Both the position numbers and the translations under genes were made by a program. The notes beneath the pieces were generated by a model that saw nothing but the letters and a program-made list of their open reading frames with translations, was not told where the DNA came from and did no database searches. This document shows positions 1 through 8,923 of a DNA stretch of 48,475 nucleotides, one piece after another (position 1 is the stretch's first letter; each line of letters begins with the position of its first letter). The stretch spans positions 1 to 48,475 of IMG/VR virus record IMGVR_UViG_3300010293_000006. One strand, 5' to 3'. This DNA is from a virus.

Positions 1-777
1 AATGCTCTTTGTTTTGATAGCAAGGATGTTCTATTTAACTATATCCAAAATGGCTATGCTTTTACGTTTGATTCTAGCACCACAAAGGAAAAAGACAGAA
101 TAGGAAATACTTTAGAAATAACTCATAATGATCTCTCTATTTCTGATCCTACCGCTGGAACGAAAGGACAGGGCGGGTTTAAGAGAGATATTTATCAAAA
201 TGCGTTTGATGATGCTGGCCCAAGAGCTATAAAGTTAAACCATTACTTGTCCGCTCTTAGTCTTACGTCCACGACTATAGCTGAAACTGATTTTACTATA
301 GATGCGTGGGTGAAAGTAAATTCTACTGGAAATACTACTGGAGCTAAAGTTAATATCTTTCGATCAGTTGGTGATGCCTTTAATAATGATGCAGGATATG
401 GAATTTCCATAAATGATACTTCTGACACAATTAGAATAACTCTTAATGGTAGCACGATTGCCGGTTCTGGAACTTGTTTATGGGAACTTAACAACACTAT
501 TCATCATAATGATTGGATTCATATATTTATTACCGGTGATAATGTCGGCCTGGTTACTACTCTTTATTATGCTCTTTATTCTGATGCAACTATAACCGCT
601 CATGCAACTACGTTTCCTGATGCCGCTACGATTGATGATCTTGCCCCAGTTTTCTTAATTGGTGAAGCCTTTGCTACTGAAAATTGCTTTCTTGGTGATG
701 TTGTTTATTACACCAGAATACTTACTGCTGGAGAAATGCTACACAACCATATCGTCACAAGATTATCACATTCTTAG
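1..777 (+). CDS. LamG-like (concanavalin-fold) virion protein, 5' end missing
   Basis: The reading frame is open from base 1 and has no ATG before the stop at 775-777, so the gene begins outside the window. The visible 258 residues contain the pattern of a LamG/pentraxin-type jelly roll: 'FTIDAWVKVN', a buried strand with 'GYGISIND', then 'RITLNG', 'HHNDWIHIFITGDN' and a terminal 'FLGDVVYYTRILTAGEM'. Such domains bind carbohydrate or serve as structural modules in phage tail and head-fibre proteins. The gene is rich in Ser, Thr, Asn and Asp, like other surface virion proteins. It lies 9 bases before the next late gene. A role in host-surface binding is inferred; a purely structural role is equally possible. 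Confidence 0.7.
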   Translation, partial: NALCFDSKDVLFNYIQNGYAFTFDSSTTKEKDRIGNTLEITHNDLSISDPTAGTKGQGGFKRDIYQNAFDDAGPRAIKLNHYLSALSLTSTTIAETDFTIDAWVKVNSTGNTTGAKVNIFRSVGDAFNNDAGYGISINDTSDTIRITLNGSTIAGSGTCLWELNNTIHHNDWIHIFITGDNVGLVTTLYYALYSDATITAHATTFPDAATIDDLAPVFLIGEAFATENCFLGDVVYYTRILTAGEMLHNHIVTRLSHS

Positions 778-786
778 GAGAGAGTC

Positions 787-1173
787 ATGCCAGAGCAAAG
801 ACGAGTGAACTGGAAAGAAGCTATTGTTATTTCACTTGCCGTTATGGGTTTTGTATTTACTTTACACATGGCTAGAACTGCGTATTTAGAGAAGGAATTT
901 GCGTTAAAGGCTAATCAAGAAAGTTTAGATGCTCATGCTGCATTATCTAAAATTAGATATGATGAACTTAAGGGATTAATAGCTCATCATCAGGACACCG
1001 AATTTGATTCTAGGGTTGGTGAACTTGTAATAAAGAAGCTTGATTTAGTTGCAGAGAGACAGGACGATCTCTTGCAAGAGGTAGGCGGGATTCGTGTAGC
1101 GATCAATGATGTTAACCTTAGACTTGATAGGTATGAAATTAGGTTACGCAAGCTGGAAGAAGGTGGAAAGTGA
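787..1173 (+). CDS. Small membrane-anchored coiled-coil protein (i-spanin-like)
   Basis: 128 residues. A good ribosome site (GGAGAG, 6 bases before ATG) fixes the start. A short basic N-terminus is followed by one hydrophobic segment at about residues 11-29 (IVISLAVMGFVFTLHMA). The remainder is charged, helical and probably coiled coil (for example 'VAINDVNLRLDRYEIRLRKLEEGGK'). One N-terminal membrane anchor plus a long external coiled coil is the architecture of inner-membrane spanins (Rz-type), and the gene sits directly before a predicted cell-wall hydrolase, which supports a lysis role. No o-spanin partner with a lipobox was recognised nearby, so a tail- or injection-related membrane protein remains possible. 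Confidence 0.6.
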   Translation: MPEQRRVNWKEAIVISLAVMGFVFTLHMARTAYLEKEFALKANQESLDAHAALSKIRYDELKGLIAHHQDTEFDSRVGELVIKKLDLVAERQDDLLQEVGGIRVAINDVNLRLDRYEIRLRKLEEGGK

Positions 1174-1190
1174 TGGCTGCGAGAGTGGTA

Positions 1191-1200
1191 GGTCGTATCC
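1191..1200 (+). repeat. GGTCGTATCC decamer, copy 1
   Basis: Exact copy in the short gap between the coiled-coil gene and the probable start of the papain-like gene. See the finding on the polar decamer. Confidence 0.8.
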
Positions 1201-1225
1201 ATTCCCAACGGAAGAAGAACTAGCT

Positions 1226-1780
1226 ATGCGCCCGGAAACTGGCTGGCTTGTGTTTTTCTTTCCGAAGAGAGGTCAAGTTGTTTCTTGGCTAATTGCTTTT
1301 GGTGAGATGCTTGGTAGAATAATTAAAACTAGAATTGTTCATAGAAAGATTCCTCATCATGTAGAGATTATGCAAAGGAAGATCGAGGGTGTCTATCTAT
1401 ATGGGGCTGATGCTCATTCTGGCTTTATTGGTAAGCCAGCAGCCAGAAGACTTGATGGACTCAAACAGGGCAGAGACTATTTAATCGTTGCAATACATAC
1501 TGAGAACTTAAGGCGCATGATTGCAGAGTGCATTAAGGAAATAGATGGAACTCCTTATGAGAATTGGGAAGATGTTATTAAGGTTTGGAGAGATGGTAAT
1601 AACACTGTTGGTGATGAGAAGTTGTTCTGTTCTGAGGCTTGTGTAAGAATCTATCAATATGCAAATCAACGCTGGGCTATGGATTTAGATGCTAATAATA
1701 CAAGTCCATTAGACTTAATGATCGAAGTGCTTAAGCTTCCAAATTCTGAGAGAGTTGCGACTGTAGATTGGGACGCCTAG
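1226..1780 (+). CDS. Permuted papain-like (NlpC/P60, YiiX/YebB-type) hydrolase
   Basis: 184 residues from the ATG at 1226. This start follows GGAAG with usable spacing and avoids the long overlap an upstream ATG at 1106 would create. The order of catalytic motifs is that of circularly permuted NlpC/P60 proteins: a His early ('KIPHHVEIM', His44/45) and a nucleophile Cys late in the family signature 'LFCSEACVRIY' (Cys135), followed by 'SPLDLM'. Family members are cysteine peptidases or amidases acting on peptidoglycan or lipids. Placed after a spanin-like gene and before tail genes, it may be a lysis enzyme or a virion-associated wall hydrolase. No signal peptide is visible. The fold assignment is fairly secure from motifs; the substrate is unknown. 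Confidence 0.65.
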   Translation: MRPETGWLVFFFPKRGQVVSWLIAFGEMLGRIIKTRIVHRKIPHHVEIMQRKIEGVYLYGADAHSGFIGKPAARRLDGLKQGRDYLIVAIHTENLRRMIAECIKEIDGTPYENWEDVIKVWRDGNNTVGDEKLFCSEACVRIYQYANQRWAMDLDANNTSPLDLMIEVLKLPNSERVATVDWDA

Positions 1781-1945
1781 GGGACTCCAGCTAAAGGCTA
1801 CACCCGATGACCTATCATCCCCCCAGCCCTTCCGTGGAACGCAGAAATGCTCCTGTGAGGCACGCAAACCTCGTGGCCTGCCCGTACCACTCCCTTAGTG
1901 AGATCGTGTCCTATATCGGCTCTCAGGTGGCAAACAGGAGGGTGT
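1781..1945 (+). other. GC-rich non-coding gap in the late operon
   Basis: 165 bases without a plausible gene, clearly richer in G and C than the flanking genes, with a C-run (CCCCCC) near 1820. No convincing stem with a U-tract was found. It could hold a promoter or processing site for the tail genes, but I see no recognisable element. Confidence 0.5.
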
Positions 1946-4900
1946 ATGCCTAAGAATCGACTCGAATTTACTCAGTTAAAAGGTGGTATTACTACTGAAG
2001 TTAGTACCACTGACGTAACAAGTGAGTTCCCTTACTATCTAATGAATGTTAATCCTAATCTTCAATTAGGAAAGATTGGTGGATATTATGAAGACGCTTC
2101 CATTAATTACGGAGGGCAAGCATCGTTTAAGGCTAATGTTATAACTACATATAATTTTGATGGCATTAACTACTTGATTTTTAATAGGTCTGTTACTGAA
2201 AGCGGGTTGGTTGCAGATAGACTTTATTCTATCGCGTTTCAGGCAGGTGGGCCTGCCGTTTCTACTCTCAGCAATACTAGGTTTTATGATCTTGAGAATG
2301 TTGGTCAATCTATTCGAGCGTTGAAATATTCTTCTAACAATATTCCTGATATTCCAATGTTTGTTGGTAAAATTAATCATGATTTCTTTGGCACCGCGCA
2401 GCCTAATGTCGTAGTTACTGATGCTAGACTTCTTCCTTTAGATGCTGATACTGGAACTATGTTTTATAAAATATGTAGGTTTACTGAGATGGGGCCTACT
2501 GGTGGGGATTATTCCGTTGCAATAAAATATGGTGATAATAAGGTTTACTTGCTTTATGATAATTATGTTATTGGGAATAGCCTTGATGACTGTGACATTG
2601 AGTTAATCAGTACCCAGGCTTTATGTGAACTAGACAAGTCTGGAATGACCTTTCCAGCTCACTGGGCTGTTTATGATAAAGATGAAACTGAAAGCGGAAC
2701 TGTTTATTTCTTTACTTTAGGCCCTTCGGCTGATGATCCTCTGGCTAGGGTATTGGTTTTACAGGGTTCGCTTCCTGTCGAGGGTCTTCTTTTAGACAAT
2801 ACTGATGAACAGAACATAACTGATATGATTGCTACTGACTCTCATATTGGTGCTCATCCTTCGTTTATTTTATGGTTTTCAGTTTATGATGAAGATACTG
2901 ATGGACAATTTAAGTGTTGTTATAAGAGATATGTCTCAAGAGCCGAGTATAGAAATGAGAATGCAGAAGGACAAAATGGAAATGGTTATTTAAGGAATGC
3001 ACAATTTTTATGGCGAGCGGTGCTTACAGAAGCTGGCGGGCATCCATTTTGGGTGAATGAAACGTCTGTTGCAGTTGTAAACATGAGTCCTTGTATGAAA
3101 GCTACTGATGACACTGTGAGAAGGCATGGAAGGCTTTGGATTGACCATGAAGTCGAAAGTCGTACTGAATATTTTTGGATGGAACAATTTAGAAAGCCTC
3201 TTCTTCGACATGGATATTCAGCTCTTGGTCACGGTGGAAATGATGGATATGAGTGGGTTGGTTATTTGTGTAACTTTTATGCAGATGAGAATGATGGAAA
3301 CGGAAAGGTTCCCCAAGTTTCGATTAACCACACCGACGATGGCTGGATGACTCTTACGATAAGTGGTCTTTGTGTATTATGGTGTTCTAGTAGTATTTCT
3401 GCTATAGATTATAATGAAACTTATACTAATCCTTTTGCTGATAGCAATTTGGATACAACTAGTGAAAGGTATGTTAGGGCTGGAACTAGAATCTATTTAT
3501 CTACTGAAGAACTTGTTGATGGTGAGAGTTTTTATGAGGATAGAACGGCAAGAAATAGACGCTATGGCAAGGACAAAGTATGCGGAGTCCAGAACATAGA
3601 CTATGGATCTCCTAGATTATTATTAATTGTGAATGGAATAGCTTATTTCTATGATTATGCTAATGGTAATCTTGCCCCAGGCACTACTTATTCATGGATT
3701 AGAAGCTTAAATCACACATCATTAACGACGGCGTACATAGCTGGCATAGAATATTATATTATTAAACATATTATCGGGCTTGGTTATCCTGCTAGACCAG
3801 GCTACCCAATAGGATTTCTCCCTATAGAGAATGTTAAAAATGAAGATGGAGTTTTCTTTCAAAACGGCTATCCAGGATTAATGTCTGCTGTTGGCGTTAA
3901 CCCTAAAATTTATAGAGTTGTTTCAGAACAAAGTGGTATGTGTAAATTAACTGCTTATTTTACCTCTTGGGGTGGATGGAGTACTGTCGGATTTTCCTTG
4001 ATACAAAATACTGGTAAATATTACTTTATAGAGCCTTCTGGTACAAATGCCATTGGGATAAGAAAGGGAGAAGCCTTTAAGTATTATACTTGTTCATGTT
4101 ATGATGGGAACCAGTATTCACCTCTTTCTCCTTCTTTTGGAGATACTGTTGCTCAAGTTGATGATGAGGGAACCAAGATTACAATTTATCTTAATAAGAA
4201 CCAAGTTGATGGTGGAAATGTTATGAGCAAAAGAGTAACTGATTTGCTTGTTTTTAAGTCAAGGGTTGGTGGGATTAGCGGAAGCTATGAGAGCATCCCT
4301 AGAGAAATAGCTAGAGTGTCTCTTATTGATAAGACCGGTGTTCATGAAAGGTTTGGCGTTAATTGCTATCGAATTATAGTTAAGGATAAGAATGAGCTTG
4401 GAGCAACCTATCAAGACATTTCTGGCTTTTCTCATTTGAGAGAAATCACTACTCCATACTATGCTGTTCAGCATTTTGACGGTTCTAGTCTTTATATTGG
4501 GAAATGTTCTGGTATTGAAAATTTTGAAGATGCTGATAGGGTTATTTTCAAGTCATTCCCAGGTAGGCCAGATCAATTTGATTTGTATGGTCTTTTCCGT
4601 CATCTTCCAAATGTTCCTACTTTTATTTCTGATTGGGGAAAGGATTTGCTTTGCTTTACTAATACTGCCATGCACATATTAGATAAGGAAACACTTGATA
4701 TTAAACATACATTTGAAGGTGTTCATGCTGTATCTGTAAAGAAGCTAGTTGATGGAGTTTATATTTGCACTTATGATGACATTTATTTTTACAATGGGCA
4801 ATTAAAGAAGATTTCTGGCAATCTTGAAAGTGGCGATTTCATCTATAAGGATGAAGCGTTTTCAGAGTATCCACCAGTTATTGAATATAATCAAAAAGAA

Positions 4901-5416
4901 GACCTTAGAATTATTACGCTTGTTACTGGTAGTCGGCCAGGTTATTCTGGCTATGCTTTGTGTTTTACAGCTTCTCATCAGGTGTTTCCTTGCACTTTAA
5001 GAGGACACCCAACAGCCTCTTATATTGATTTTGATACAGACAATGTTGTTATTTGTTCACCTACTGAAAATGCTTTGATGTTTGATGACCGATCTAGGTA
5101 TAGGCCTTTTAACTATAAAAGCCAGATGATTAATTTTGGTTCTAACCATGATTTTAAGAAGTTTTATTCTTTGTTCTTAGCCTTTAGTGATCCCTATGTT
5201 CCTAGCTCCACAGGGCCATCTGCCCAATTATTTTGTAAGGATGAACTTGGCATAACTGTTTCGCTTGCTTCTGGCGTTGGAGATGGAAATGTTGCAAATT
5301 ATGCTATTGGCAATACGAAGCATAAGGCAATTCAAATTGAAATGAGGGACATTCCTGGAGATAAGATTATTGATTCATTTGGTTTAATTTATAGACAATA
5401 CAGGAACCCAAGATGA
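1946..5416 (+). CDS. Large tail protein, probable nozzle/stabilisation (T7 gp12- or P22 gp10-like) component
   Basis: 1156 residues from the ATG at 1946, chosen because AGGAGGG lies 4-5 bases before it; an in-frame ATG at 1898 has no such site. The N-terminus ('FTQLKGGITTEV ... LMNVNPNLQLGKIGGYYEDAS') resembles the opening of tail nozzle and stabilisation proteins, where a short Gly-rich segment is followed by 'N-x(5-8)-G-x-(3)-GY'. The rest is beta-rich with repeated Tyr/Phe-Asp-Gly strands ('YYFIEPSG', 'VYICTYDDIYFYNG') suggesting a beta-propeller. It overlaps the fibre gene by 4 bases (ATGA). The position between the head-proximal module and the fibre fits a distal tail tube. The identification rests on pattern and context, not on a diagnostic motif. 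Confidence 0.6.
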   Translation: MPKNRLEFTQLKGGITTEVSTTDVTSEFPYYLMNVNPNLQLGKIGGYYEDASINYGGQASFKANVITTYNFDGINYLIFNRSVTESGLVADRLYSIAFQAGGPAVSTLSNTRFYDLENVGQSIRALKYSSNNIPDIPMFVGKINHDFFGTAQPNVVVTDARLLPLDADTGTMFYKICRFTEMGPTGGDYSVAIKYGDNKVYLLYDNYVIGNSLDDCDIELISTQALCELDKSGMTFPAHWAVYDKDETESGTVYFFTLGPSADDPLARVLVLQGSLPVEGLLLDNTDEQNITDMIATDSHIGAHPSFILWFSVYDEDTDGQFKCCYKRYVSRAEYRNENAEGQNGNGYLRNAQFLWRAVLTEAGGHPFWVNETSVAVVNMSPCMKATDDTVRRHGRLWIDHEVESRTEYFWMEQFRKPLLRHGYSALGHGGNDGYEWVGYLCNFYADENDGNGKVPQVSINHTDDGWMTLTISGLCVLWCSSSISAIDYNETYTNPFADSNLDTTSERYVRAGTRIYLSTEELVDGESFYEDRTARNRRYGKDKVCGVQNIDYGSPRLLLIVNGIAYFYDYANGNLAPGTTYSWIRSLNHTSLTTAYIAGIEYYIIKHIIGLGYPARPGYPIGFLPIENVKNEDGVFFQNGYPGLMSAVGVNPKIYRVVSEQSGMCKLTAYFTSWGGWSTVGFSLIQNTGKYYFIEPSGTNAIGIRKGEAFKYYTCSCYDGNQYSPLSPSFGDTVAQVDDEGTKITIYLNKNQVDGGNVMSKRVTDLLVFKSRVGGISGSYESIPREIARVSLIDKTGVHERFGVNCYRIIVKDKNELGATYQDISGFSHLREITTPYYAVQHFDGSSLYIGKCSGIENFEDADRVIFKSFPGRPDQFDLYGLFRHLPNVPTFISDWGKDLLCFTNTAMHILDKETLDIKHTFEGVHAVSVKKLVDGVYICTYDDIYFYNGQLKKISGNLESGDFIYKDEAFSEYPPVIEYNQKEDLRIITLVTGSRPGYSGYALCFTASHQVFPCTLRGHPTASYIDFDTDNVVICSPTENALMFDDRSRYRPFNYKSQMINFGSNHDFKKFYSLFLAFSDPYVPSSTGPSAQLFCKDELGITVSLASGVGDGNVANYAIGNTKHKAIQIEMRDIPGDKIIDSFGLIYRQYRNPR

Positions 5417-6756
5417 GCAACGATGTTTCATTTGAAGTAGTTAATGATACTCGTGGACAGGCAGTATTAAAGATTAAGATGAATGGAAGGACTTTTTATT
5501 CCCCTGTATCTACTACTGGCAGAGACCCGATGAGACAAGAAGCGTCTGGCCCTATGGACATGAGAGGACATCCTATATTAAATGCTGGCAAGGTTGAAGC
5601 GGAAGAAGTTCACGCTAGTGAGGATTCTATTTGGATTGGTAAGAATGTTAAGATTAGCCTCAATAAAGAAACTAATAGACTCCATCTTCATTCTTATGGT
5701 AAGCGTTATTTGATTGGTGTTATGGACGAGCTTGAGAACGATACGACGCCTACGCTTGGTGGTAATTTAGATGCCAATAATAAAGAGATTCAAAATGCTA
5801 AGAAGGTAACTACTGATAGTGTTACGACTAATGATGTTCAGACTAAGACAATCAAGGTAACTGATTCTGCCGCAACTGCTAAAAATGAATATTTGCTAGG
5901 TAAGACTAAGCCTGGTTCTGATCCGCTAGAGTATATTGGTGTTGGCGATACCCTTAAGGTAGAAAATGATGAGCTTGATGTTGACTTTTCCGTAGCTGCC
6001 CACTCTGCTCTTACTGGTCTTGGTAATGACGACCACTCTACTGTTTATGCTTTACTTGGTGATGTAAAGGCAAGTCGTTTAACTATGGCTACTGATAAGT
6101 TACTTGGTAGAGACACTGCTGCTACTGGTGCTGTTGAAGAACTTGGAGCTGGATTTGGATTATCTATTACTGGTGGCGAACTTGTAAATACTCAATATAG
6201 AAACTTTTGTATGAATCCTGCTGGGTTCCTTAGTGGTATATGGTATGACTTTTCTACGATTGCTTCTTCTGGTGCTACTCCTAGAGCAATCGTTAAAGAC
6301 TACTTGTATTTGTGGCCTGGCTTTGTTAACTTTAGTGTCGTACCGCAAAGCTTTGGTGTTTATGTAAGCACTGCTGATGCTGGCAAATATATTAGAATTG
6401 TTGTTTATCAAGGCTCTGCTACTACTGGTTTTCCTGATGTTAAGATATGGGAAAGTGCTAGTATATCTGTTGGTGCTACTGGTCATTCTAGTAACGCTAC
6501 TGGACTCGGTTTTACTTTCAGTCCAGGAGTCTTATATTGGGTTGGCGTGTGGAGCGATGGTGCGCCTACTCTATATGGGTTCCCTACCTATGGCACCTTG
6601 TCTCTTGGTCTTCAATCTACTTCTGGTAGTGCTTATTATGGCACTATTAGAAGAGCTGCTACTGCGTTTAGTGCTACTCTTCCTAGTCCGTTTTCGATGA
6701 CAAGTGCTGATCTTAATGCGGCTCAAAACGCAGCATCTATAAGGTTCCAAGCATGA
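5413..6756 (+). CDS. Tail fibre protein
   Basis: 447 residues starting at an ATGA overlap with the preceding tail gene. Residues about 1-130 are a short-repeat beta region ('GPMDMRGHPILNAGKVEAEEVHA', 'TPTLGGNLDANNKEIQNAKKV') typical of fibre shafts. A widespread phage-fibre motif, 'ALTGLGNDDHSTVYALL', follows near residues 197-214. The C-terminal 230 residues are Gly/Ser/Thr/aromatic-rich ('GIWYDFSTIASSGATPRAI', 'YYGTIRRAATAF') and probably form the receptor-binding tip. It lies between the large tail protein and the internal virion genes. Host-receptor recognition is inferred from the family. Confidence 0.75.
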   Translation: MSNDVSFEVVNDTRGQAVLKIKMNGRTFYSPVSTTGRDPMRQEASGPMDMRGHPILNAGKVEAEEVHASEDSIWIGKNVKISLNKETNRLHLHSYGKRYLIGVMDELENDTTPTLGGNLDANNKEIQNAKKVTTDSVTTNDVQTKTIKVTDSAATAKNEYLLGKTKPGSDPLEYIGVGDTLKVENDELDVDFSVAAHSALTGLGNDDHSTVYALLGDVKASRLTMATDKLLGRDTAATGAVEELGAGFGLSITGGELVNTQYRNFCMNPAGFLSGIWYDFSTIASSGATPRAIVKDYLYLWPGFVNFSVVPQSFGVYVSTADAGKYIRIVVYQGSATTGFPDVKIWESASISVGATGHSSNATGLGFTFSPGVLYWVGVWSDGAPTLYGFPTYGTLSLGLQSTSGSAYYGTIRRAATAFSATLPSPFSMTSADLNAAQNAASIRFQA

Positions 6757-6962
6757 ACATTAAGAATCCGAATGGAGATATTGTTCAGCAAAGTGTTGAA
6801 CTGCTTAGTGATATTGCAATCTTTCTTATTCCACGGATACCTGACGATAGTAAATATGGATACACTGGAGAAGATGATGATTATGTTTATACTCCTGTGT
6901 TCTTTATTGAGCAAGCTTGTAATGGCAAGTGCGCTGTTGTTTGTAAAAGAACATTAAAATAA
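6753..6962 (+). CDS. Small unknown protein after the fibre gene
   Basis: 69 residues, beginning at an ATGA overlap with the fibre stop, so translationally coupled. The N-terminal half is hydrophobic ('ELLSDIAIFLIPRI') but too short and too interrupted for a secure membrane helix. The C-terminus has two Cys pairs ('QACNGKCAVVCKR'). Small genes just after fibres can encode fibre chaperones or, more rarely, holins; nothing here decides between them. Confidence 0.6.
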   Translation: MNIKNPNGDIVQQSVELLSDIAIFLIPRIPDDSKYGYTGEDDDYVYTPVFFIEQACNGKCAVVCKRTLK

Positions 6963-6972
6963 GGAGAATCAA

Positions 6973-7920
6973 ATGGGATGGAATTGGGGAAAAGCTATAG
7001 GTGGAGCTGTTGCTGGTGGTTTATCTGCTGGGCCTTGGGGATTACTTGCTGGTATTCCTGCTGGTTTTGAGAAAGATGCACCTAATGTAGATGATGTATT
7101 ACCTGAAATTGATCCTGATGCTATTGCAAAAAAGACCATTGCAGGTAGCGGATTAGCAGGTACATACTCTAAAATGTTAGGTGGTAGTCGTTCTGCGGCT
7201 CGTAATTATGAAGGCTCGTTAATCGCTTCTGGTGTTGACCCTGTTACTGCTGCTAGGATTGCGGCAGAGAAAGAACAGTCTGGTGTCGCTGCTGCTCAAG
7301 GCCAAATGCTTGATACTGAACGTGAAATGACGACTAGCATTACTTCTCAGTTAAGACCTTTGCAGATGCAGAGAGAAGAAGAAAGACAATCTTATATTAA
7401 TCAGCAGAAGAATCAACCTAATGCGTTAGAGACTTTTGGCCCAGCAGTGCTGCAAGCTGGTCTTGGCAATCTTGCCGCTGGTCAAGGTTTCTTGGGTAAG
7501 GGCTTTATGAAGAGTACCGATGTTGCCAGCGTTGAGAACTTCACTGATGAGATGGGTGTTACAACTCCTAAATATCTTAATAAGTTTGGTTCTCAGATTA
7601 CCGATCAAGGAATCATTAACGCTTACAAGAATACTGCTGGTAAGCCTAGCATTTGGCAAACTCTTACCGGTGGGCCTGTTGAAATTACAAATACGAAGGC
7701 TGCCCCGCTTGGTGCTAATGAAAGGCTAATGAGGGGAATTCTTGATAGAGCTACAGTTAATGGCAATGTTGAATATAAGAAGGTTGCTGAGTATATGAAA
7801 GAAGCTGGTCTTGGCGGTGGATTGACAATGGACGAACTTACATCTGCTATTCAAACTATGCTTCCTAGTATTATTGAATCTCTTAAAGGTTTAACTCCCT
7901 CTGTTCAACCAGTTAATTAA
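6973..7920 (+). CDS. Internal virion protein with N-terminal glycine zipper
   Basis: 315 residues with an AAGGAG site before the ATG. The first 33 residues form a Gly/Ala-rich amphipathic stretch ('GGAVAGGLSAGPWGLLAGIPAGF') of the kind found in ejection proteins that insert in the host membrane during DNA entry. The middle is helical and Gln/Glu-rich ('QLRPLQMQREEERQSYINQQK'). It is the first of three consecutive genes (with 7932 and 8924) that look like the internal or ejection protein set of short-tailed phages, comparable in position to T7 gp14-gp15-gp16 or P22 gp7-gp20-gp16. No sequence identity to those is claimed. Confidence 0.6.
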   Translation: MGWNWGKAIGGAVAGGLSAGPWGLLAGIPAGFEKDAPNVDDVLPEIDPDAIAKKTIAGSGLAGTYSKMLGGSRSAARNYEGSLIASGVDPVTAARIAAEKEQSGVAAAQGQMLDTEREMTTSITSQLRPLQMQREEERQSYINQQKNQPNALETFGPAVLQAGLGNLAAGQGFLGKGFMKSTDVASVENFTDEMGVTTPKYLNKFGSQITDQGIINAYKNTAGKPSIWQTLTGGPVEITNTKAAPLGANERLMRGILDRATVNGNVEYKKVAEYMKEAGLGGGLTMDELTSAIQTMLPSIIESLKGLTPSVQPVN

Positions 7921-7931
7921 GGAGAAGACAA

Positions 7932-8912
7932 GTGGCAATCTACGTTCCAAGCCCTACTGATCGCACACTTGAGGCAATTACTTCTGTTATTTCTGAGTTC
8001 AACAAGGCAAAGCTTGCTAGAGAATTATCTACTGAGAATGCGAAGCTTAGAAGAGAAGAGATGGCGTCTAATGAAAGAATGCAAGGAAGACAGATTGACG
8101 CTGGAGCAATGAATAGCATTTTGAATTATATGGGACAGTCTCAAGCTACTAATGCTCAGTTAATGGGTACTGGTCTTCAAGCTGGTACGTCTATTGTTAA
8201 TACTGCTGGGACAAATGCTGCCAATGTTCAAGTTGCTCAGACTCAGGCTGGCGCTGATATTGCTGTAGCTAAAGAAGGTACTAGGCAAGCTGAAATTGCT
8301 GCTGAACCTGATAAGATGCAAGTTCAAGAAATGATTAATGAGAATGAAAGAAACTGGACTTTAAGAAATGATCTTATTAATGAAATCAAGAAGAAGAAGC
8401 AAGATGTTGCTGCTAAGTATGACGCTGCTGATGCTAATGTTGTTACAACAAGGGCTGGCTTAAAAGGTACTAGTGGCCTTCAGCTTACTCCTGAAGCCGA
8501 AACCGCATTAGGCCAAATTGAACAAATGTCTGCTGCTGATGTTTCTCAAGTTAAAGCTTTGATGCTTAAGGCTACCAAAGAAATTGAATCTCGTGGCGGT
8601 GGCGAGGATTGGTCTTGGGCTGACTTCTTTAATGGTGCGGGCATTGTGGCCTCTGGAGTTGCTGGCGTTGTTACTGCGAAAGTTGGTGGACTTCTTCTAT
8701 TTGGGCCTATTGCTGCTGGGCTAGTTGCCAATCAAGCAAGGATGGGTAATAATGCTAAGGCCGCGAGAGAGCAGGCAAGGGCCGTGCTTGCTTATGTTTC
8801 TGCTGTTGAATCTAGGAATAGTATTCTTGAGGAAGAGACTAAGGCTGATGAGAAGCTTTATGACTTAGTGTCTGGCGTTCAGACTGCTGCAACAGTTACT
8901 GGCGGAAGATAA
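7932..8912 (+). CDS. Internal virion (ejection) protein
   Basis: 326 residues from a GTG codon preceded by AAGGAG; no ATG near the frame start fits. The N-terminal two thirds are long helices ('ISEFNKAKLARELSTENAKLRREEMASNERMQ') with an Ala/Thr/Gln-rich repeat-like section around residues 75-120 ('GTSIVNTAGTNAANVQVAQTQ'). A hydrophobic Gly-rich stretch, 'GAGIVASGVAGVVTAKVGGL', lies near residues 235-255, followed by another helix. This composition suits a protein stored in the capsid that forms a channel with its neighbours. It follows the 6973 gene by 11 bases and precedes the giant gene by 11. Confidence 0.6.
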   Translation: MAIYVPSPTDRTLEAITSVISEFNKAKLARELSTENAKLRREEMASNERMQGRQIDAGAMNSILNYMGQSQATNAQLMGTGLQAGTSIVNTAGTNAANVQVAQTQAGADIAVAKEGTRQAEIAAEPDKMQVQEMINENERNWTLRNDLINEIKKKKQDVAAKYDAADANVVTTRAGLKGTSGLQLTPEAETALGQIEQMSAADVSQVKALMLKATKEIESRGGGEDWSWADFFNGAGIVASGVAGVVTAKVGGLLLFGPIAAGLVANQARMGNNAKAAREQARAVLAYVSAVESRNSILEEETKADEKLYDLVSGVQTAATVTGGR

Positions 8913-8923
8913 AGGAGTTAGCG

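Noticed and set aside
1106-1225. Longer start for the papain-like gene at an ATG at 1106
   Set aside because: It would overlap the coiled-coil gene by 68 bases, the extra residues do not resemble the family, and the ATG at 1226 has a ribosome site.
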